Source of the DNA: Bacteroidota bacterium | GTDB lineage: Bacteria > Bacteroidota > Ignavibacteria > UBA10030 > BY39 | DNA: 34,419 nt | NCBI GenBank assembly: GCA_030682385.1 | Contig: JAUXOG010000118.1 | Location: forward strand, 1 to 34,419 | Reading direction: 5' to 3' | Shown: in pieces, positions 15,647 through 24,442 of the stretch | Numbering within the stretch: the stretch's first letter is position 1 | Layout of the letters: every line of letters begins with the position of its first letter | Translations under genes and position numbers: made by a program | The notes under the pieces: generated by a model | The model's input: only the letters and a program-made list of their open reading frames with translations | Told to the model about the DNA's origin: nothing | The model's database searches: none

Positions 15647-17962
15647 GTGAAAAAGTATTATTTAATATTATTCGTAGTAATACTTTCCGTTCAAAAACTT
15701 GACTCTCAAGAAAACAAAAATGATTTTAATTCTATTGGGTTTTCGTTTAACCATCATTTTATAGAGGGAGGAAATTTTGAAAATGTTTCTGCATACTACT
15801 TTTTTCACATAAATGGAATACAGAATACAATTTCTCTCTCGTATATATTTAACGGTAGCGCAAAGATTGATGACAGTTATGAAGGGTGGGGTGGAAAGAA
15901 AGATGAAAAAACTGATATAAGTACATTAGTTGGAGAAGGATTAATGTGGCGTATCAACAATGTTATACCAGTGTACCCATTGGATTTGTACTTTGAAGCT
16001 GGGGTTTTTAATCTTACCACTAAGTATAGACACATTAGAATAAAATACCTATATCGTAATGATATTTATCAAGGGTGGGAGATAGATGATGTAAAAAATG
16101 AAAGTCAATCGAAAAAGAAATTAGCATTCCTTTTAGGAACAGGAATATTATATAAATGGAAAAACTTTACAACAAACATTGGTGTAAATTTGCTTCCACT
16201 TCCAGTACCAGTAACACCGGGTGGAGGGATCGAAACTAAAGATCAAACATTAGAAAATGGTTCGTTATGGTCATTTTCTTTAGGTATTAATTTTGATTTT
16301 CCTAGTTTAAAAGAGATAGGTAGCTTTTTGGGAATTAAGAATAATTCAACATCAACTACAGAAAAAAATAATATTCCCATACCAACATTTCCCCCCGCAA
16401 TAAATGTAACAACAAAATTAGATGGTGCTATTGAAGATGGTTTTCTTGATGCAACCGAACAAACCAATCTTTCTCTCAAACTCACCAATATTGGCAAAGG
16501 CAGTGCGTACGGTCTTTCAGTAAAACTTTCTCCCGAGAAGATTTCTGGGCTTACATTTCCTTCGGAAATGTTTATTGGCGAAGTTGGTGTGGGCGAAACT
16601 AAGGAAGTCTCAATTCCTATTTCCGCATCGTTGGATGTGGAATCGAAAGAAGTTTCGCTGATGCTGACCTTTTCGGAAAGCAACGGTTTCCCCCCTCCGC
16701 CTACTAAAATTACCTTTTCAACAAAAGCATTCACACCGCCCAAACTTGAAGTAGTAGATGTTGGAATTGATGATGCAAATGGAAATGGAAGAATTGAAGT
16801 TGGAGAAGTTGTGAAAGTAACAACACGCATCCAAAACACGGGAGCCGGTAAAGCATCGGATGTTTCTGCATCAGTGAATATTGGCGAGAATATTTTTCTT
16901 ACGCCGGATAGTAAGACGAATTGGCAATTCGTCCTACTGAATAGCGGAGAATACAAAGATATTTCGTTTTCCATTTTTGCAAACCAAAAAGCTACAGGTG
17001 TACCGGTATTTGTTTCTATCACGGAAAAGCATAAAAGGTTTGGTGTAAGCAACTATCTACTGCCGCTGGAATTGCACAAAACAATTCCTAAATTAGAAGA
17101 GGTTGTTGTTAAAGGAAAAATGGAAGATGAAATGAAAAGAGTTGAGCTGGCAACGGGTCTATCAATTGATATCGAACAAAACATTCCTGTAACACATCAA
17201 AAAAATCCAGACGCTGTTGCAGTTGTTATCGGTATTTCGCGTTATAAAAATACGGACGTTCCATCTGTGGATTATGCCAATCGAGGCGCTACAATAATGA
17301 AAAAATATTTAACCGATATATTTGGGTACGATGAAAGACGTATTATTTTTGCAGATAATGAGAACGCTTCTTTAGGCGACTTCAAGCGCATATTTGAAGA
17401 ACAACTACGTAATTATATTAAGCCCGGTAAATCGGATGTTTTCATTTATTACAACGGTCACGGCGCACCAGACCCGGAAACAAAAGAAACATTCTTCGTT
17501 CCTTACGATTGTAATCCTGCATACGCTAAATCAACCGGATATCCTTTAAAAGAGTTTTACAATCAACTCGCTAAACTACCGGCAAAAAGTATTACCGTTG
17601 TAATTGATGCTTGTTTCAGCGGCTCAAGTCCGAAAGGTGCGTTATTAAAACAAGTCAGCCCGGTATTTATTTCAGTCGAAGAACCTATTATGGCAATCGA
17701 GAATGGACTTTTATTTGCATCTTCAACAGGGCAACAGCTTTCAAACTGGTATCCTGAGAAAAAGCACGGTTTATTCACCTATTATTTTTTAAAAGCATTA
17801 CAAGGCAACGCAGATATAAACAACGATAAACAGTTAACAGTCGAAGAGGTTGAGCAGTATCTTTTAAATAATGTTCCCGAACAAGCGCGGTATTTAAACA
17901 ACCGCGAGCAAACGCCGCAGGTGGTAGGGAAAGGAAAAAATAGGATAATGGTAAACTATTGA
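15647..17962 (+). CDS. Beta-barrel / CARDB-like / caspase fusion protein
   Basis: This 771-aa exported protein starts at GTG 15647, 6 nt after AGAGG. Signal peptide 1-20. Residues ~25-215 have the alternating strands and aromatic ends of a small outer-membrane beta-barrel (for example TISLSYIFNG, LWSFSLGINFDF). Residues ~250-490 hold two CARDB/Ig-like domains (NLSLKLTNIGKGSAYGLSVKL; KVTTRIQNTGAGKASDVSASV). Residues ~522-771 form a C14 caspase-like peptidase with both catalytic residues: His605 in YYNGHG and Cys656 in DACFSG. The barrel should hold the peptidase at the cell surface or in the periplasm. Substrates are unknown. The LPP20 and DUF4384 neighbours are frequent companions of such proteins. 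Confidence 0.85.
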   Translation: MKKYYLILFVVILSVQKLDSQENKNDFNSIGFSFNHHFIEGGNFENVSAYYFFHINGIQNTISLSYIFNGSAKIDDSYEGWGGKKDEKTDISTLVGEGLMWRINNVIPVYPLDLYFEAGVFNLTTKYRHIRIKYLYRNDIYQGWEIDDVKNESQSKKKLAFLLGTGILYKWKNFTTNIGVNLLPLPVPVTPGGGIETKDQTLENGSLWSFSLGINFDFPSLKEIGSFLGIKNNSTSTTEKNNIPIPTFPPAINVTTKLDGAIEDGFLDATEQTNLSLKLTNIGKGSAYGLSVKLSPEKISGLTFPSEMFIGEVGVGETKEVSIPISASLDVESKEVSLMLTFSESNGFPPPPTKITFSTKAFTPPKLEVVDVGIDDANGNGRIEVGEVVKVTTRIQNTGAGKASDVSASVNIGENIFLTPDSKTNWQFVLLNSGEYKDISFSIFANQKATGVPVFVSITEKHKRFGVSNYLLPLELHKTIPKLEEVVVKGKMEDEMKRVELATGLSIDIEQNIPVTHQKNPDAVAVVIGISRYKNTDVPSVDYANRGATIMKKYLTDIFGYDERRIIFADNENASLGDFKRIFEEQLRNYIKPGKSDVFIYYNGHGAPDPETKETFFVPYDCNPAYAKSTGYPLKEFYNQLAKLPAKSITVVIDACFSGSSPKGALLKQVSPVFISVEEPIMAIENGLLFASSTGQQLSNWYPEKKHGLFTYYFLKALQGNADINNDKQLTVEEVEQYLLNNVPEQARYLNNREQTPQVVGKGKNRIMVNY

Positions 17963-18051
17963 ATAACTATTTATTAAAATAATACATCACAATAAATACA
18001 TAATACATAATACTTAATTCACAATAATTAATAATAATATAGGAGGTTCAA

Positions 18052-18618
18052 ATGCGTAATTTAATTCATCTTTTTATTGCTTTAGTAATCATTATATCAA
18101 TCATTGGTTGCAGCAGCAGCTCAAAAATGGAGAAATCTTGTGAAGTTCCAGAATGGTATAATAATGTACCGCAAGATCCTAATTATCTTTTTGCTCCTAA
18201 TACTGCAACATCAAAAGATTTACAATTATCGGTCGATAAAGCTACACAGGCTGCTCGAACTGAAATAGGCAGACAACAGGAAATCAAGATTAATGGACTT
18301 CAAAAGAGATTTAATGAAGAAACAGGTTTCATGCAGGATGCTCAGTTATTAGATATGTACACTCAAGCGAGTAAAACAGTGGTTTCAACGGTTCTCTCAG
18401 GAAGCCGTGCAAAATATCAGGAACAATGTAAAGAAGGAGAGATTTGGCGGGCTTGGATTTTAGTTGAATATCACGTAGGTGCAGCAAACCAGGCTTTTTT
18501 AGAACAGATTAGAAAAAATGAGCAGATGTACACAAGATTCCGTGCGACGCAAACATTTAAAGAATTAGATGACGAAGTCCAAAAATACGAAGATTGGAAA
18601 AAACAACAAGGTCAATAA
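18052..18618 (+). CDS. LPP20-family lipoprotein
   Basis: This 188-aa protein has a lipoprotein signal peptide with lipobox IIGC (Cys20), followed by serines. The mature part (PEWYNNVPQDPNYLFAPNTATSKDLQLSVDKATQAARTEIGRQ) matches the LPP20 lipoprotein pattern: 'P.W....P.....Y..' followed by an Ala-rich helix. The C-terminal third is a charged helix (LDDEVQKYEDWKKQQ). A strong AGGAGG precedes the ATG. It follows the caspase gene by 89 bp, an AT-only stretch with repeated ATACATAAT motifs. A hairpin at 18637-18680 ends the transcript. Confidence 0.85.
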   Translation: MRNLIHLFIALVIIISIIGCSSSSKMEKSCEVPEWYNNVPQDPNYLFAPNTATSKDLQLSVDKATQAARTEIGRQQEIKINGLQKRFNEETGFMQDAQLLDMYTQASKTVVSTVLSGSRAKYQEQCKEGEIWRAWILVEYHVGAANQAFLEQIRKNEQMYTRFRATQTFKELDDEVQKYEDWKKQQGQ

Positions 18619-18636
18619 TCAAAATACTTTAAATTA

Positions 18637-18680
18637 AATATGGTGTGTCAAAGATTTATTTTTGCGCACCATATTGTTTT
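18637..18680 (+). terminator. Terminator after the LPP20 lipoprotein gene
   Basis: AATATGGTG (18637-18645) pairs with CACCATATT (18667-18675), 9 bp with a 21-nt loop, followed by GTTTT. It argues against a start at 18645 for the next gene. Confidence 0.65.
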
Positions 18681-18695
18681 AATCATTATTCACCA

Positions 18696-19463
18696 ATGGA
18701 AATAAATTATAAAAATAATAGATCGAAACATTTTATTTCATTAATCATTTCAATGGTGTGCTTAATATACTTCAATACCAAATCTTTTTGTCAAGAATAT
18801 CCCAAATGGTTTATTGAACAAGGCAAGATAGATGCTAATAACACAGCGGTAGGTTATGCCCGCCTCTCTTTTTATACCGATTCTTCGACAGCATTAGCAT
18901 TCAAAAATGCCTGTGAAAACTATGCAAGAAATAAAAATTCTCGAATTACCGGTGGGCAAGCTTTTTGGGCTACAGAAATCGGTACGTTTTGGATGGGTCA
19001 CAATTTCAAGGAAACTTACGATACTCTTCAATATTTTAAAGCTTTAAATTCTTTCAAAGGAATTGATACACTGATTACTGATAAATTAATTATAATTCTT
19101 ATCGGTGATTCAAATAATGTTTCAGACCAATTACAACCTGAACGGATATCTTTTTCAGATATAAAATCTCCGGTATGGATTAATTCTCCTCCAACTGATT
19201 CATTATTTATTCCTGCCGTGGGTATTGCGCCTGAGTATTTCTATGAAACAAGTTCCTGGTTGGAAGCCGAGCGGTTAGCGCGATTAAACTTAGCCCGTCA
19301 GATCTGTACAAAATTAAAATCTATCCAGAAAGCAGATAATTATGAAGGACAAGAAGTGCGACACGAAGAGACTTACGTTGATTTACAAAATATTATTATA
19401 ACCGCGAGATGGCGAGATTTACAGAAAAAGTTGTTTTATGTTTTAATTAAAATGTCAAAATAA
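18696..19463 (+). CDS. Exported LPP20-like protein
   Basis: This 255-aa protein starts at ATG 18696, after the hairpin; an earlier in-frame start at 18645 would lie inside it. An N-terminal basic stretch (YKNNRSKH) precedes a hydrophobic segment (FISLIISMVCLIYF), giving a signal peptide that ends near SFCQ. The mature sequence has two LPP20-like modules: EYPKWFIEQGKIDANNTAVGYARLSF with a helix, and SPVWINSPPTDSLFIPAVGIAPEYFYETSSWLEAERLARLNLARQICTK. It is likely a periplasmic or surface partner in the caspase cluster. Function unknown. Confidence 0.75.
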   Translation: MEINYKNNRSKHFISLIISMVCLIYFNTKSFCQEYPKWFIEQGKIDANNTAVGYARLSFYTDSSTALAFKNACENYARNKNSRITGGQAFWATEIGTFWMGHNFKETYDTLQYFKALNSFKGIDTLITDKLIIILIGDSNNVSDQLQPERISFSDIKSPVWINSPPTDSLFIPAVGIAPEYFYETSSWLEAERLARLNLARQICTKLKSIQKADNYEGQEVRHEETYVDLQNIIITARWRDLQKKLFYVLIKMSK

Positions 19464-19483
19464 AATGTGAGGTCGATTAACCT

Positions 19484-19759
19484 ATGCAACCAAACACAAT
19501 ACCCAAAGATTTTTTAACATCAATTTTAGAATTCATTTATACTGCCGCTAATTTCATCGGGCAAAAAATCATAGATAGCATACTTGTAATATTTCCAAAT
19601 GCTCAATCATTACATCAATTAACTGAACCAATCGGACTCTTGGCTATTATAACCATCATACTTATTATCGCACAAATAGCTAAAAAAGTGGCTTGGATAA
19701 TTGTGGGAGTTGGTTGGATTCTCATTTTCATCAGAGTTGTTATTTTGATGTTCTCTTAA
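19484..19759 (+). CDS. Small two-pass membrane protein
   Basis: This 91-aa protein has an amphipathic N-terminal half and two hydrophobic helices (~51-65 GLLAIITIILIIAQI and ~69-90 AWIIVGVGWILIFIRVVILMF). GAGG lies ~12 nt before the ATG. I do not recognise the family. It follows the LPP20-like gene by 20 bp and may belong to that operon, as a membrane anchor or accessory protein. The 121-bp gap to the porin gene has no clear feature. Confidence 0.6.
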   Translation: MQPNTIPKDFLTSILEFIYTAANFIGQKIIDSILVIFPNAQSLHQLTEPIGLLAIITIILIIAQIAKKVAWIIVGVGWILIFIRVVILMFS

Positions 19760-19880
19760 AATGCAAGAACAATCCAATAGTCGTTTTAGAGTGTACCAGA
19801 CATCCAAATTTGTTTTTATAATATTCATTTTCTATATTAAGACAAATTACTCTTATTATCAACAATAAAAGGAAAGTGCT

Positions 19881-21140
19881 ATGAAAATTTTAACAATAAT
19901 TCTTGTAGTATTAGTAGTTATTTCTTCTTCTAAATCTCAGGAAATTAAATGGGACGGGGAACTTCGTGTTCGGAGTGAACTTGATGGAAGAGATTTTAAA
20001 AATGCTACTCCCCCAAATTATTTTAGCTTATTTCGTGCACGACTTGGGGCAAATATCCAACCAATCGAAAATGCAAAAGTCTATCTTCAAATACAAGATG
20101 CACGAATATATGGTGAAGAAAAAGATGCAAACGGTTTTAATACTATCAGCAACACAAGCAATCTTGATTTGCATCAGGGCTATTTGCAACTCGATAAGTT
20201 TATTTATGATGAGATATCTTTCAAATTAGGCAGGCAACGTTTATCATACGGAAGTGAGCGGATGATGGGCGCAGTTATGTGGAACAACATCGGCCGGATT
20301 TATGACGGTGGGTTGCTTCGTTACGAAATTCCTGAACACCGCTTCGATTTGTTTGTTATGAATACAGCCGAAACGAATAAAGCTCCGTCCGCAGCTACTC
20401 CGGCAGATGTAAAGTTTGTAAGAGATGCCGGACAATTATTCAGCGGACTGTATTATTCTACAAAATACTTTTCCGGTCACCAAGTTGATTTGTTTACACT
20501 TCATCAACTTGATAGAAATGTATCTGTATCCGGTTTTAACGATTTATCACGCTTCACGAGCGGTTTATATGCAAAAGGAGCTATCACCAATGAATTATTT
20601 TATGAAGGCGACCTCGCAATTCAAAACGGTTGGAAAAAAGGGAATGATATATCGGCTTATCTATTTGCTCTAACAGCAGGTTATAATTTTACTGACATCC
20701 CAATTTCTTCTGCATCTATTTCATTCGAAAGATTATCTGGCACACCGGCGGGCGATGCAAAGTACAAAACATTCGAACCACCGTATGCTACCGGGCATAA
20801 ATTCTACGGCTTTATGGATTACTTCATAAGCATACCAAAACATACCGACGAGCGAGGGCTGCAAGATATCTACGCTCGGATTATTTTCCATCCTTATGAA
20901 TCGGTAACCGCTAACATCGCGTTACATAATTTTACACTGGCAGAAAAATTAAATCCGCCTGCGTCGGACGAAACAGAATTAGGTCAAGAGATTGATTTCG
21001 TTTTAAATTGGAAGTACAACAAATACGTAAGTTTCGAATGCGGCGGTGGTTTATTTTTACCGGGCATAGTGATGCGTAATAAGTTTGGCGGTGCCGATGT
21101 AGCACATTGGGGATATTTAACAACTTCATTTTCATTTTAA
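19881..21140 (+). CDS. Alginate-export-type outer-membrane porin
   Basis: This 419-aa protein has a signal peptide (MKILTIILVVLVVISSSKSQ) and then repeated amphipathic beta-strands with the pattern of the alginate_exp porin family: IKWDGELRVRSELDGRDF, SLFRARLGANIQPIENAKVYLQIQDARIYG, LGRQRLSYGSERMMGAVMWNNIGRIYDG. It ends in an aromatic strand (TTSFSF), as outer-membrane barrels do. AAAGGA precedes the ATG. It is 15 bp upstream of nrfA, so it probably supplies the nitrite system; nitrite or nitrate as the permeating solute is inferred from this position. Confidence 0.85.
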   Translation: MKILTIILVVLVVISSSKSQEIKWDGELRVRSELDGRDFKNATPPNYFSLFRARLGANIQPIENAKVYLQIQDARIYGEEKDANGFNTISNTSNLDLHQGYLQLDKFIYDEISFKLGRQRLSYGSERMMGAVMWNNIGRIYDGGLLRYEIPEHRFDLFVMNTAETNKAPSAATPADVKFVRDAGQLFSGLYYSTKYFSGHQVDLFTLHQLDRNVSVSGFNDLSRFTSGLYAKGAITNELFYEGDLAIQNGWKKGNDISAYLFALTAGYNFTDIPISSASISFERLSGTPAGDAKYKTFEPPYATGHKFYGFMDYFISIPKHTDERGLQDIYARIIFHPYESVTANIALHNFTLAEKLNPPASDETELGQEIDFVLNWKYNKYVSFECGGGLFLPGIVMRNKFGGADVAHWGYLTTSFSF

Positions 21141-21155
21141 TGAGAGAGATAAAAT

Positions 21156-22469
21156 ATGGAAATTAAAAAAAGATATTTCGCTTTATTGGCAGTGAGCATA
21201 ATTCTCACTATTGCTGTAGTTGGTTTATTGGTAAATATATTTGAGCATAAACAAGAAGGACGGATTACCTACTTACAACTCAAAGAAATACCGGAAGGCG
21301 AACCTGACCCGGCGGTTTGGAGAGATAATTTCCCAAGAGAATACGATTCCTATATAAAAACGATGAGAACGAGCGAACTGGAAGATTATAGTAAGTATGG
21401 ACGTTACGGTGGGTCGGAATCATTCCAAAAATTAGATAAACATCCTGATTATAAACGACTTTTTGCCGGCTACCCCTTCGGTATAGATTACAAAGAAGAA
21501 CGCGGGCATATGAATGCTTTGCAGGATATGCTTTCTTCGCAAAGATTGGGCGATAATAAACCGGGAACGTGTATGAGTTGTAAAAGTCCGCAAGTACCGA
21601 AGTTAATCGATTCGATTGGGGCGGAAGCTTTTTATAAAATACCTGTAAAAGATTTGGTAGAAAAGCATGGATTCAAGCATTCCGTTTCCTGTGCCGATTG
21701 CCACGATGCTAATACGATGGATTTAAAAATTACCCGCATCGCATTTAAAGAAGCAATGGAACGTCGGGGAATTGATTTGTCGAAAGCCGACCGACAGCAG
21801 ATGCGAACTTATGTATGCGCCCAGTGCCACGTTGAATATTACTTTAAAGGACCGGGAAAATATTTAACATTCCCTTGGGATAAGGGCTTAAACATCGATA
21901 GCATCGATTCATATTATTCCGATGTTGCTTTTACTGATTGGAATCATGCTGAAACTAATTCGCCGATGATAAAAATTCAGCACCCTGAATTTGAGTTTTG
22001 GTCGACGGGTATTCACGCACGCTCGAACGTTGCTTGTGCCGATTGCCACATGCCCTATAAACGCGAAGGTGCAATTAAGATAACTGATCACTGGATAAGA
22101 ACTCCTTTGGAAAATATTTCCAACACTTGCCTGAACTGCCATCGTCAAAGTGAGGCGGAGATGAAAAGCCGTGTATTGGAGATACAGGATAAAACTTATC
22201 AATCTATGCAGAAGTCCGAAAAAGCAATTCTCGCTGCAATGGATGTTTTAAAAATGGCTATGAAATCAGGTGTGAGCGATAAGGAATTAGAAGAAGCGCG
22301 GCTGTTGCATCGGAAAGCTCAGATGCGTTGGGATTTTATCAGCGCTGAAAATAGTATGGGTTTCCACAGCCCGCAGGAGTCAGCACGAATCTTGGCTGAT
22401 GCACGCGACTTTGCACGACAAGCAGAATTATCGGCATTTAAAATTTTAACAAAAGTTACCCGTAAATGA
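21156..22469 (+). CDS. nrfA: Cytochrome c nitrite reductase, pentaheme catalytic subunit
   Basis: NrfA reduces nitrite to ammonium with six electrons in the periplasm. Five heme sites are visible: the Lys-ligated active-site heme CMSCK (139-143) and CADCH (179), CAQCH (221), CADCH (294) and CLNCH (325). Catalytic-region residues are present: Tyr in CAQCHVEYYF and His287 in FWSTGIHARSNVACADCH. An uncleaved or cleaved N-terminal hydrophobic segment (FALLAVSIILTIAVVGLLV) exports it. The 437-aa length is normal. It overlaps nrfH by ATGA; the order A-H is the reverse of the more usual nrfHA. Confidence 0.97.
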   Translation: MEIKKRYFALLAVSIILTIAVVGLLVNIFEHKQEGRITYLQLKEIPEGEPDPAVWRDNFPREYDSYIKTMRTSELEDYSKYGRYGGSESFQKLDKHPDYKRLFAGYPFGIDYKEERGHMNALQDMLSSQRLGDNKPGTCMSCKSPQVPKLIDSIGAEAFYKIPVKDLVEKHGFKHSVSCADCHDANTMDLKITRIAFKEAMERRGIDLSKADRQQMRTYVCAQCHVEYYFKGPGKYLTFPWDKGLNIDSIDSYYSDVAFTDWNHAETNSPMIKIQHPEFEFWSTGIHARSNVACADCHMPYKREGAIKITDHWIRTPLENISNTCLNCHRQSEAEMKSRVLEIQDKTYQSMQKSEKAILAAMDVLKMAMKSGVSDKELEEARLLHRKAQMRWDFISAENSMGFHSPQESARILADARDFARQAELSAFKILTKVTRK

Positions 22470-22912
22470 GTAATCTGAAAAAATCTTTTTTACCTTTGCT
22501 GTTTTCTGCTATCGGAATATTATTAGGTGTTGGTATTTATACTTTTATCTATGCAAAAGGTTATTCGTATATGTCGGACGATCCAAAAGCATGTGTTAAT
22601 TGTCATCTAATGCGGGAAAATTATTCTTCATGGAACGCAGCAAGTCATAGAGATATCGCATGCAATGGATGTCATACTCCTGATAACATCATTAGGAAAT
22701 ATTTAGTAAAAGCAGAAAACGGTTTTAATCATTCTTGGGCATTTACATTCGGTCCGCCAGAAGTGATTCAAATTAAATCCCGAAGCTCTAACGTAGTGGA
22801 AGATAATTGTATCCGTTGTCATAAAGAAACATTATCGGCAGTTTTTATACAAACACATAAGAACAGACAAAAGTGTTTTACCTGCCATCAAAGTGTAGGA
22901 CATAGCTTTTAA
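22466..22912 (+). CDS. nrfH: Cytochrome c nitrite reductase, tetraheme membrane subunit
   Basis: NrfH is a NapC/NirT-type quinol dehydrogenase that anchors NrfA to the membrane and feeds it electrons. This 148-aa protein has one N-terminal membrane helix (FLPLLFSAIGILLGVGIYTFIY) and four heme sites: CVNCH (43), CNGCH (66), CIRCH (115) and CFTCH (137). The start codon overlaps the nrfA stop (ATGA), showing translational coupling. It may also serve the octaheme cytochromes downstream, which have no membrane anchor partner of their own here. Confidence 0.95.
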   Translation: MSNLKKSFLPLLFSAIGILLGVGIYTFIYAKGYSYMSDDPKACVNCHLMRENYSSWNAASHRDIACNGCHTPDNIIRKYLVKAENGFNHSWAFTFGPPEVIQIKSRSSNVVEDNCIRCHKETLSAVFIQTHKNRQKCFTCHQSVGHSF

Positions 22913-22918
22913 GAAGAT

Positions 22919-23347
22919 ATGAGTTTAATATTTAGCCGACAATGTGAGTATGCCATCCAGGCGTTGATATATTTAGCAAAAAAAACTGAGACGGAATGGA
23001 TTTCGATTAAGGAAATTGCTGATCATATTAATATACCTCAGCATTTTCTTGGAAAAATATTCCAAATGTTATCGAATAAAGGAATCTTAAAATCGAAGAA
23101 AGGTTTGCAGGGTGGTTTTTGCCTTAGCAAACCTTCTTCTGATATTAATCTCAAAGATATTGTAGATACGATTGATGGTGTTGCCTACAGCACTGCGTGT
23201 GTTGCAGGTTTTCCAAATTGTTCTAATGATAGTCCATGCCCGTTGCATAATAGCTGGAAAGATTTACGAGAAGGAATCGTAAAAATGTTAAAGATGAGAA
23301 ATTTAAAGCAAATGGCTGACGAAATTAGTAAACCCGGTTACAATTAG
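22919..23347 (+). CDS. Rrf2-family regulator, NsrR/IscR-like
   Basis: This 142-aa protein has the Rrf2 winged helix at its N-terminus (SRQCEYAIQALIYLA, IKEIADHINIPQHFLGKIFQMLSNKGILKSKKGLQGGF). Three cysteines follow in CVAGFPNCSNDSPC (C-x6-C-x5-C), the position where NsrR and IscR bind an Fe-S cluster. It lies 6 bp after nrfH and ahead of the Fe-S genes. It probably senses NO or redox state and controls this island; in other bacteria NsrR represses nrf and NO-detoxification genes. The target sites were not identified. Confidence 0.88.
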   Translation: MSLIFSRQCEYAIQALIYLAKKTETEWISIKEIADHINIPQHFLGKIFQMLSNKGILKSKKGLQGGFCLSKPSSDINLKDIVDTIDGVAYSTACVAGFPNCSNDSPCPLHNSWKDLREGIVKMLKMRNLKQMADEISKPGYN

Positions 23348-23440
23348 TTTTTTTTATCTTATAATAAGACAAAAACCTCTGATTTCTGGCATAGGATTTG
23401 GACTATTTTTACATATTAAACGAAAATTATCGATAAATAT

Positions 23441-24442
23441 ATGTCGTACAAAGAAAGCATTATTGAAAATAATAAATCTAAAAAAGATATTATAAATTTT
23501 GAGAAAGCATCTTTCTTCCTAAACGATCGAGGAATCAAAAAAATACCATCTGAATTAAGGAAACCCAAGCTGAATTTCAACAATGAACCAAATTTGTTGA
23601 GGCGAATTACCTGGCGGCTGAAGGAAGATTCACAATATTTCAGAAACGTTGTACAGATAAGTTTTGCACTTTTGGTAATCTGGATCGGAATCGAGTTCTA
23701 TCTGTTTATAAAATGGGGGGAATCCGGTGGCTCTTTTCCTTATTTTGGACGCCCTGCGGGTGTCGAAGGATTTCTACCAATTAGCGCACTGATTAGTTTG
23801 AAGTACTGGTTTCAAACAGGTATCATTAACGAAATCCATCCGTCGGGTTTGATAATATTTGTAGCGATTGTCGCAACCGGGTTGCTTCTCAAGAAAAGTT
23901 TTTGCAGTTGGCTATGCCCAGTTGGATATATAAGCGAAGCTTTGTGGATGTTCGGGAAAAAACTATTTGGTAAAAACATTTCGGTAAATAAATTCCTCGA
24001 TTACCCCTTACGTTCTTTGAAGTATCTACTGCTTGCTTTTTTTGTATGGGCAATTTTTTGGACGATGGATACAGAAGCCTTGAAAGCTTTTATCTATAGT
24101 CCGTATAACAAAGTTGCCGATATCAAGATGTACTACTTTTTTGAAAACATTTCTCAATTTGCACTTTGGACAATAATTATATTGGTTTTACTCTCGGTTG
24201 TAATCAAAAACTTTTGGTGTCGCTATCTTTGTCCTTACGGTGGTTTGTTAGGAGTTTTGAGTTGGCTGAGTCCAATAAAAATTAAGCGGGCTGAATCTAA
24301 TTGTGTTAACTGCGACTTGTGTACAAAAGCGTGCCCGAATACTATAAAAGTTCACAAAGTCAAAACCGTGTGGAGCGACGAATGCACAAGGTGTTTAGAA
24401 TGTGTGCAAGCTTGTCCGGTAAAAAAGACGCTTGAGTTTTAA
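23441..24442 (+). CDS. NapH/NosR-like 4Fe-4S membrane protein, cut short by in-frame TAA
   Basis: This 333-aa membrane protein has about four helices and the polyferredoxin motifs of the NosR/NapH/CcoG group: FCSWLCPVG (~154-162), FWCRYLCPYGG (~258-268), and two 4Fe-4S sets CVNCDLCTKACP (288-299) and CTRCLECVQACP (315-326). It would move electrons from quinol or to periplasmic reductases. The stop at 24440-24442 is followed in the same frame by 69 more sensible residues, including a membrane helix, so this is probably the larger piece of a ~403-aa protein. The clusters remain intact, so partial function is possible. Confidence 0.85.
   Translation: MSYKESIIENNKSKKDIINFEKASFFLNDRGIKKIPSELRKPKLNFNNEPNLLRRITWRLKEDSQYFRNVVQISFALLVIWIGIEFYLFIKWGESGGSFPYFGRPAGVEGFLPISALISLKYWFQTGIINEIHPSGLIIFVAIVATGLLLKKSFCSWLCPVGYISEALWMFGKKLFGKNISVNKFLDYPLRSLKYLLLAFFVWAIFWTMDTEALKAFIYSPYNKVADIKMYYFFENISQFALWTIIILVLLSVVIKNFWCRYLCPYGGLLGVLSWLSPIKIKRAESNCVNCDLCTKACPNTIKVHKVKTVWSDECTRCLECVQACPVKKTLEF

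Noticed and set aside
15647-17962. CRISPR-linked or cytosolic defence caspase
   Set aside because: It has a signal peptide and barrel-like region and no CRISPR or CARD-type partner; it is an envelope protein.
18645-18695. Upstream start for the second LPP20-like gene
   Set aside because: It would begin inside the terminator hairpin and add residues before a normal signal peptide.
24440-24442. Recoded stop as selenocysteine
   Set aside because: The codon is TAA, not TGA, and it falls outside any redox motif.
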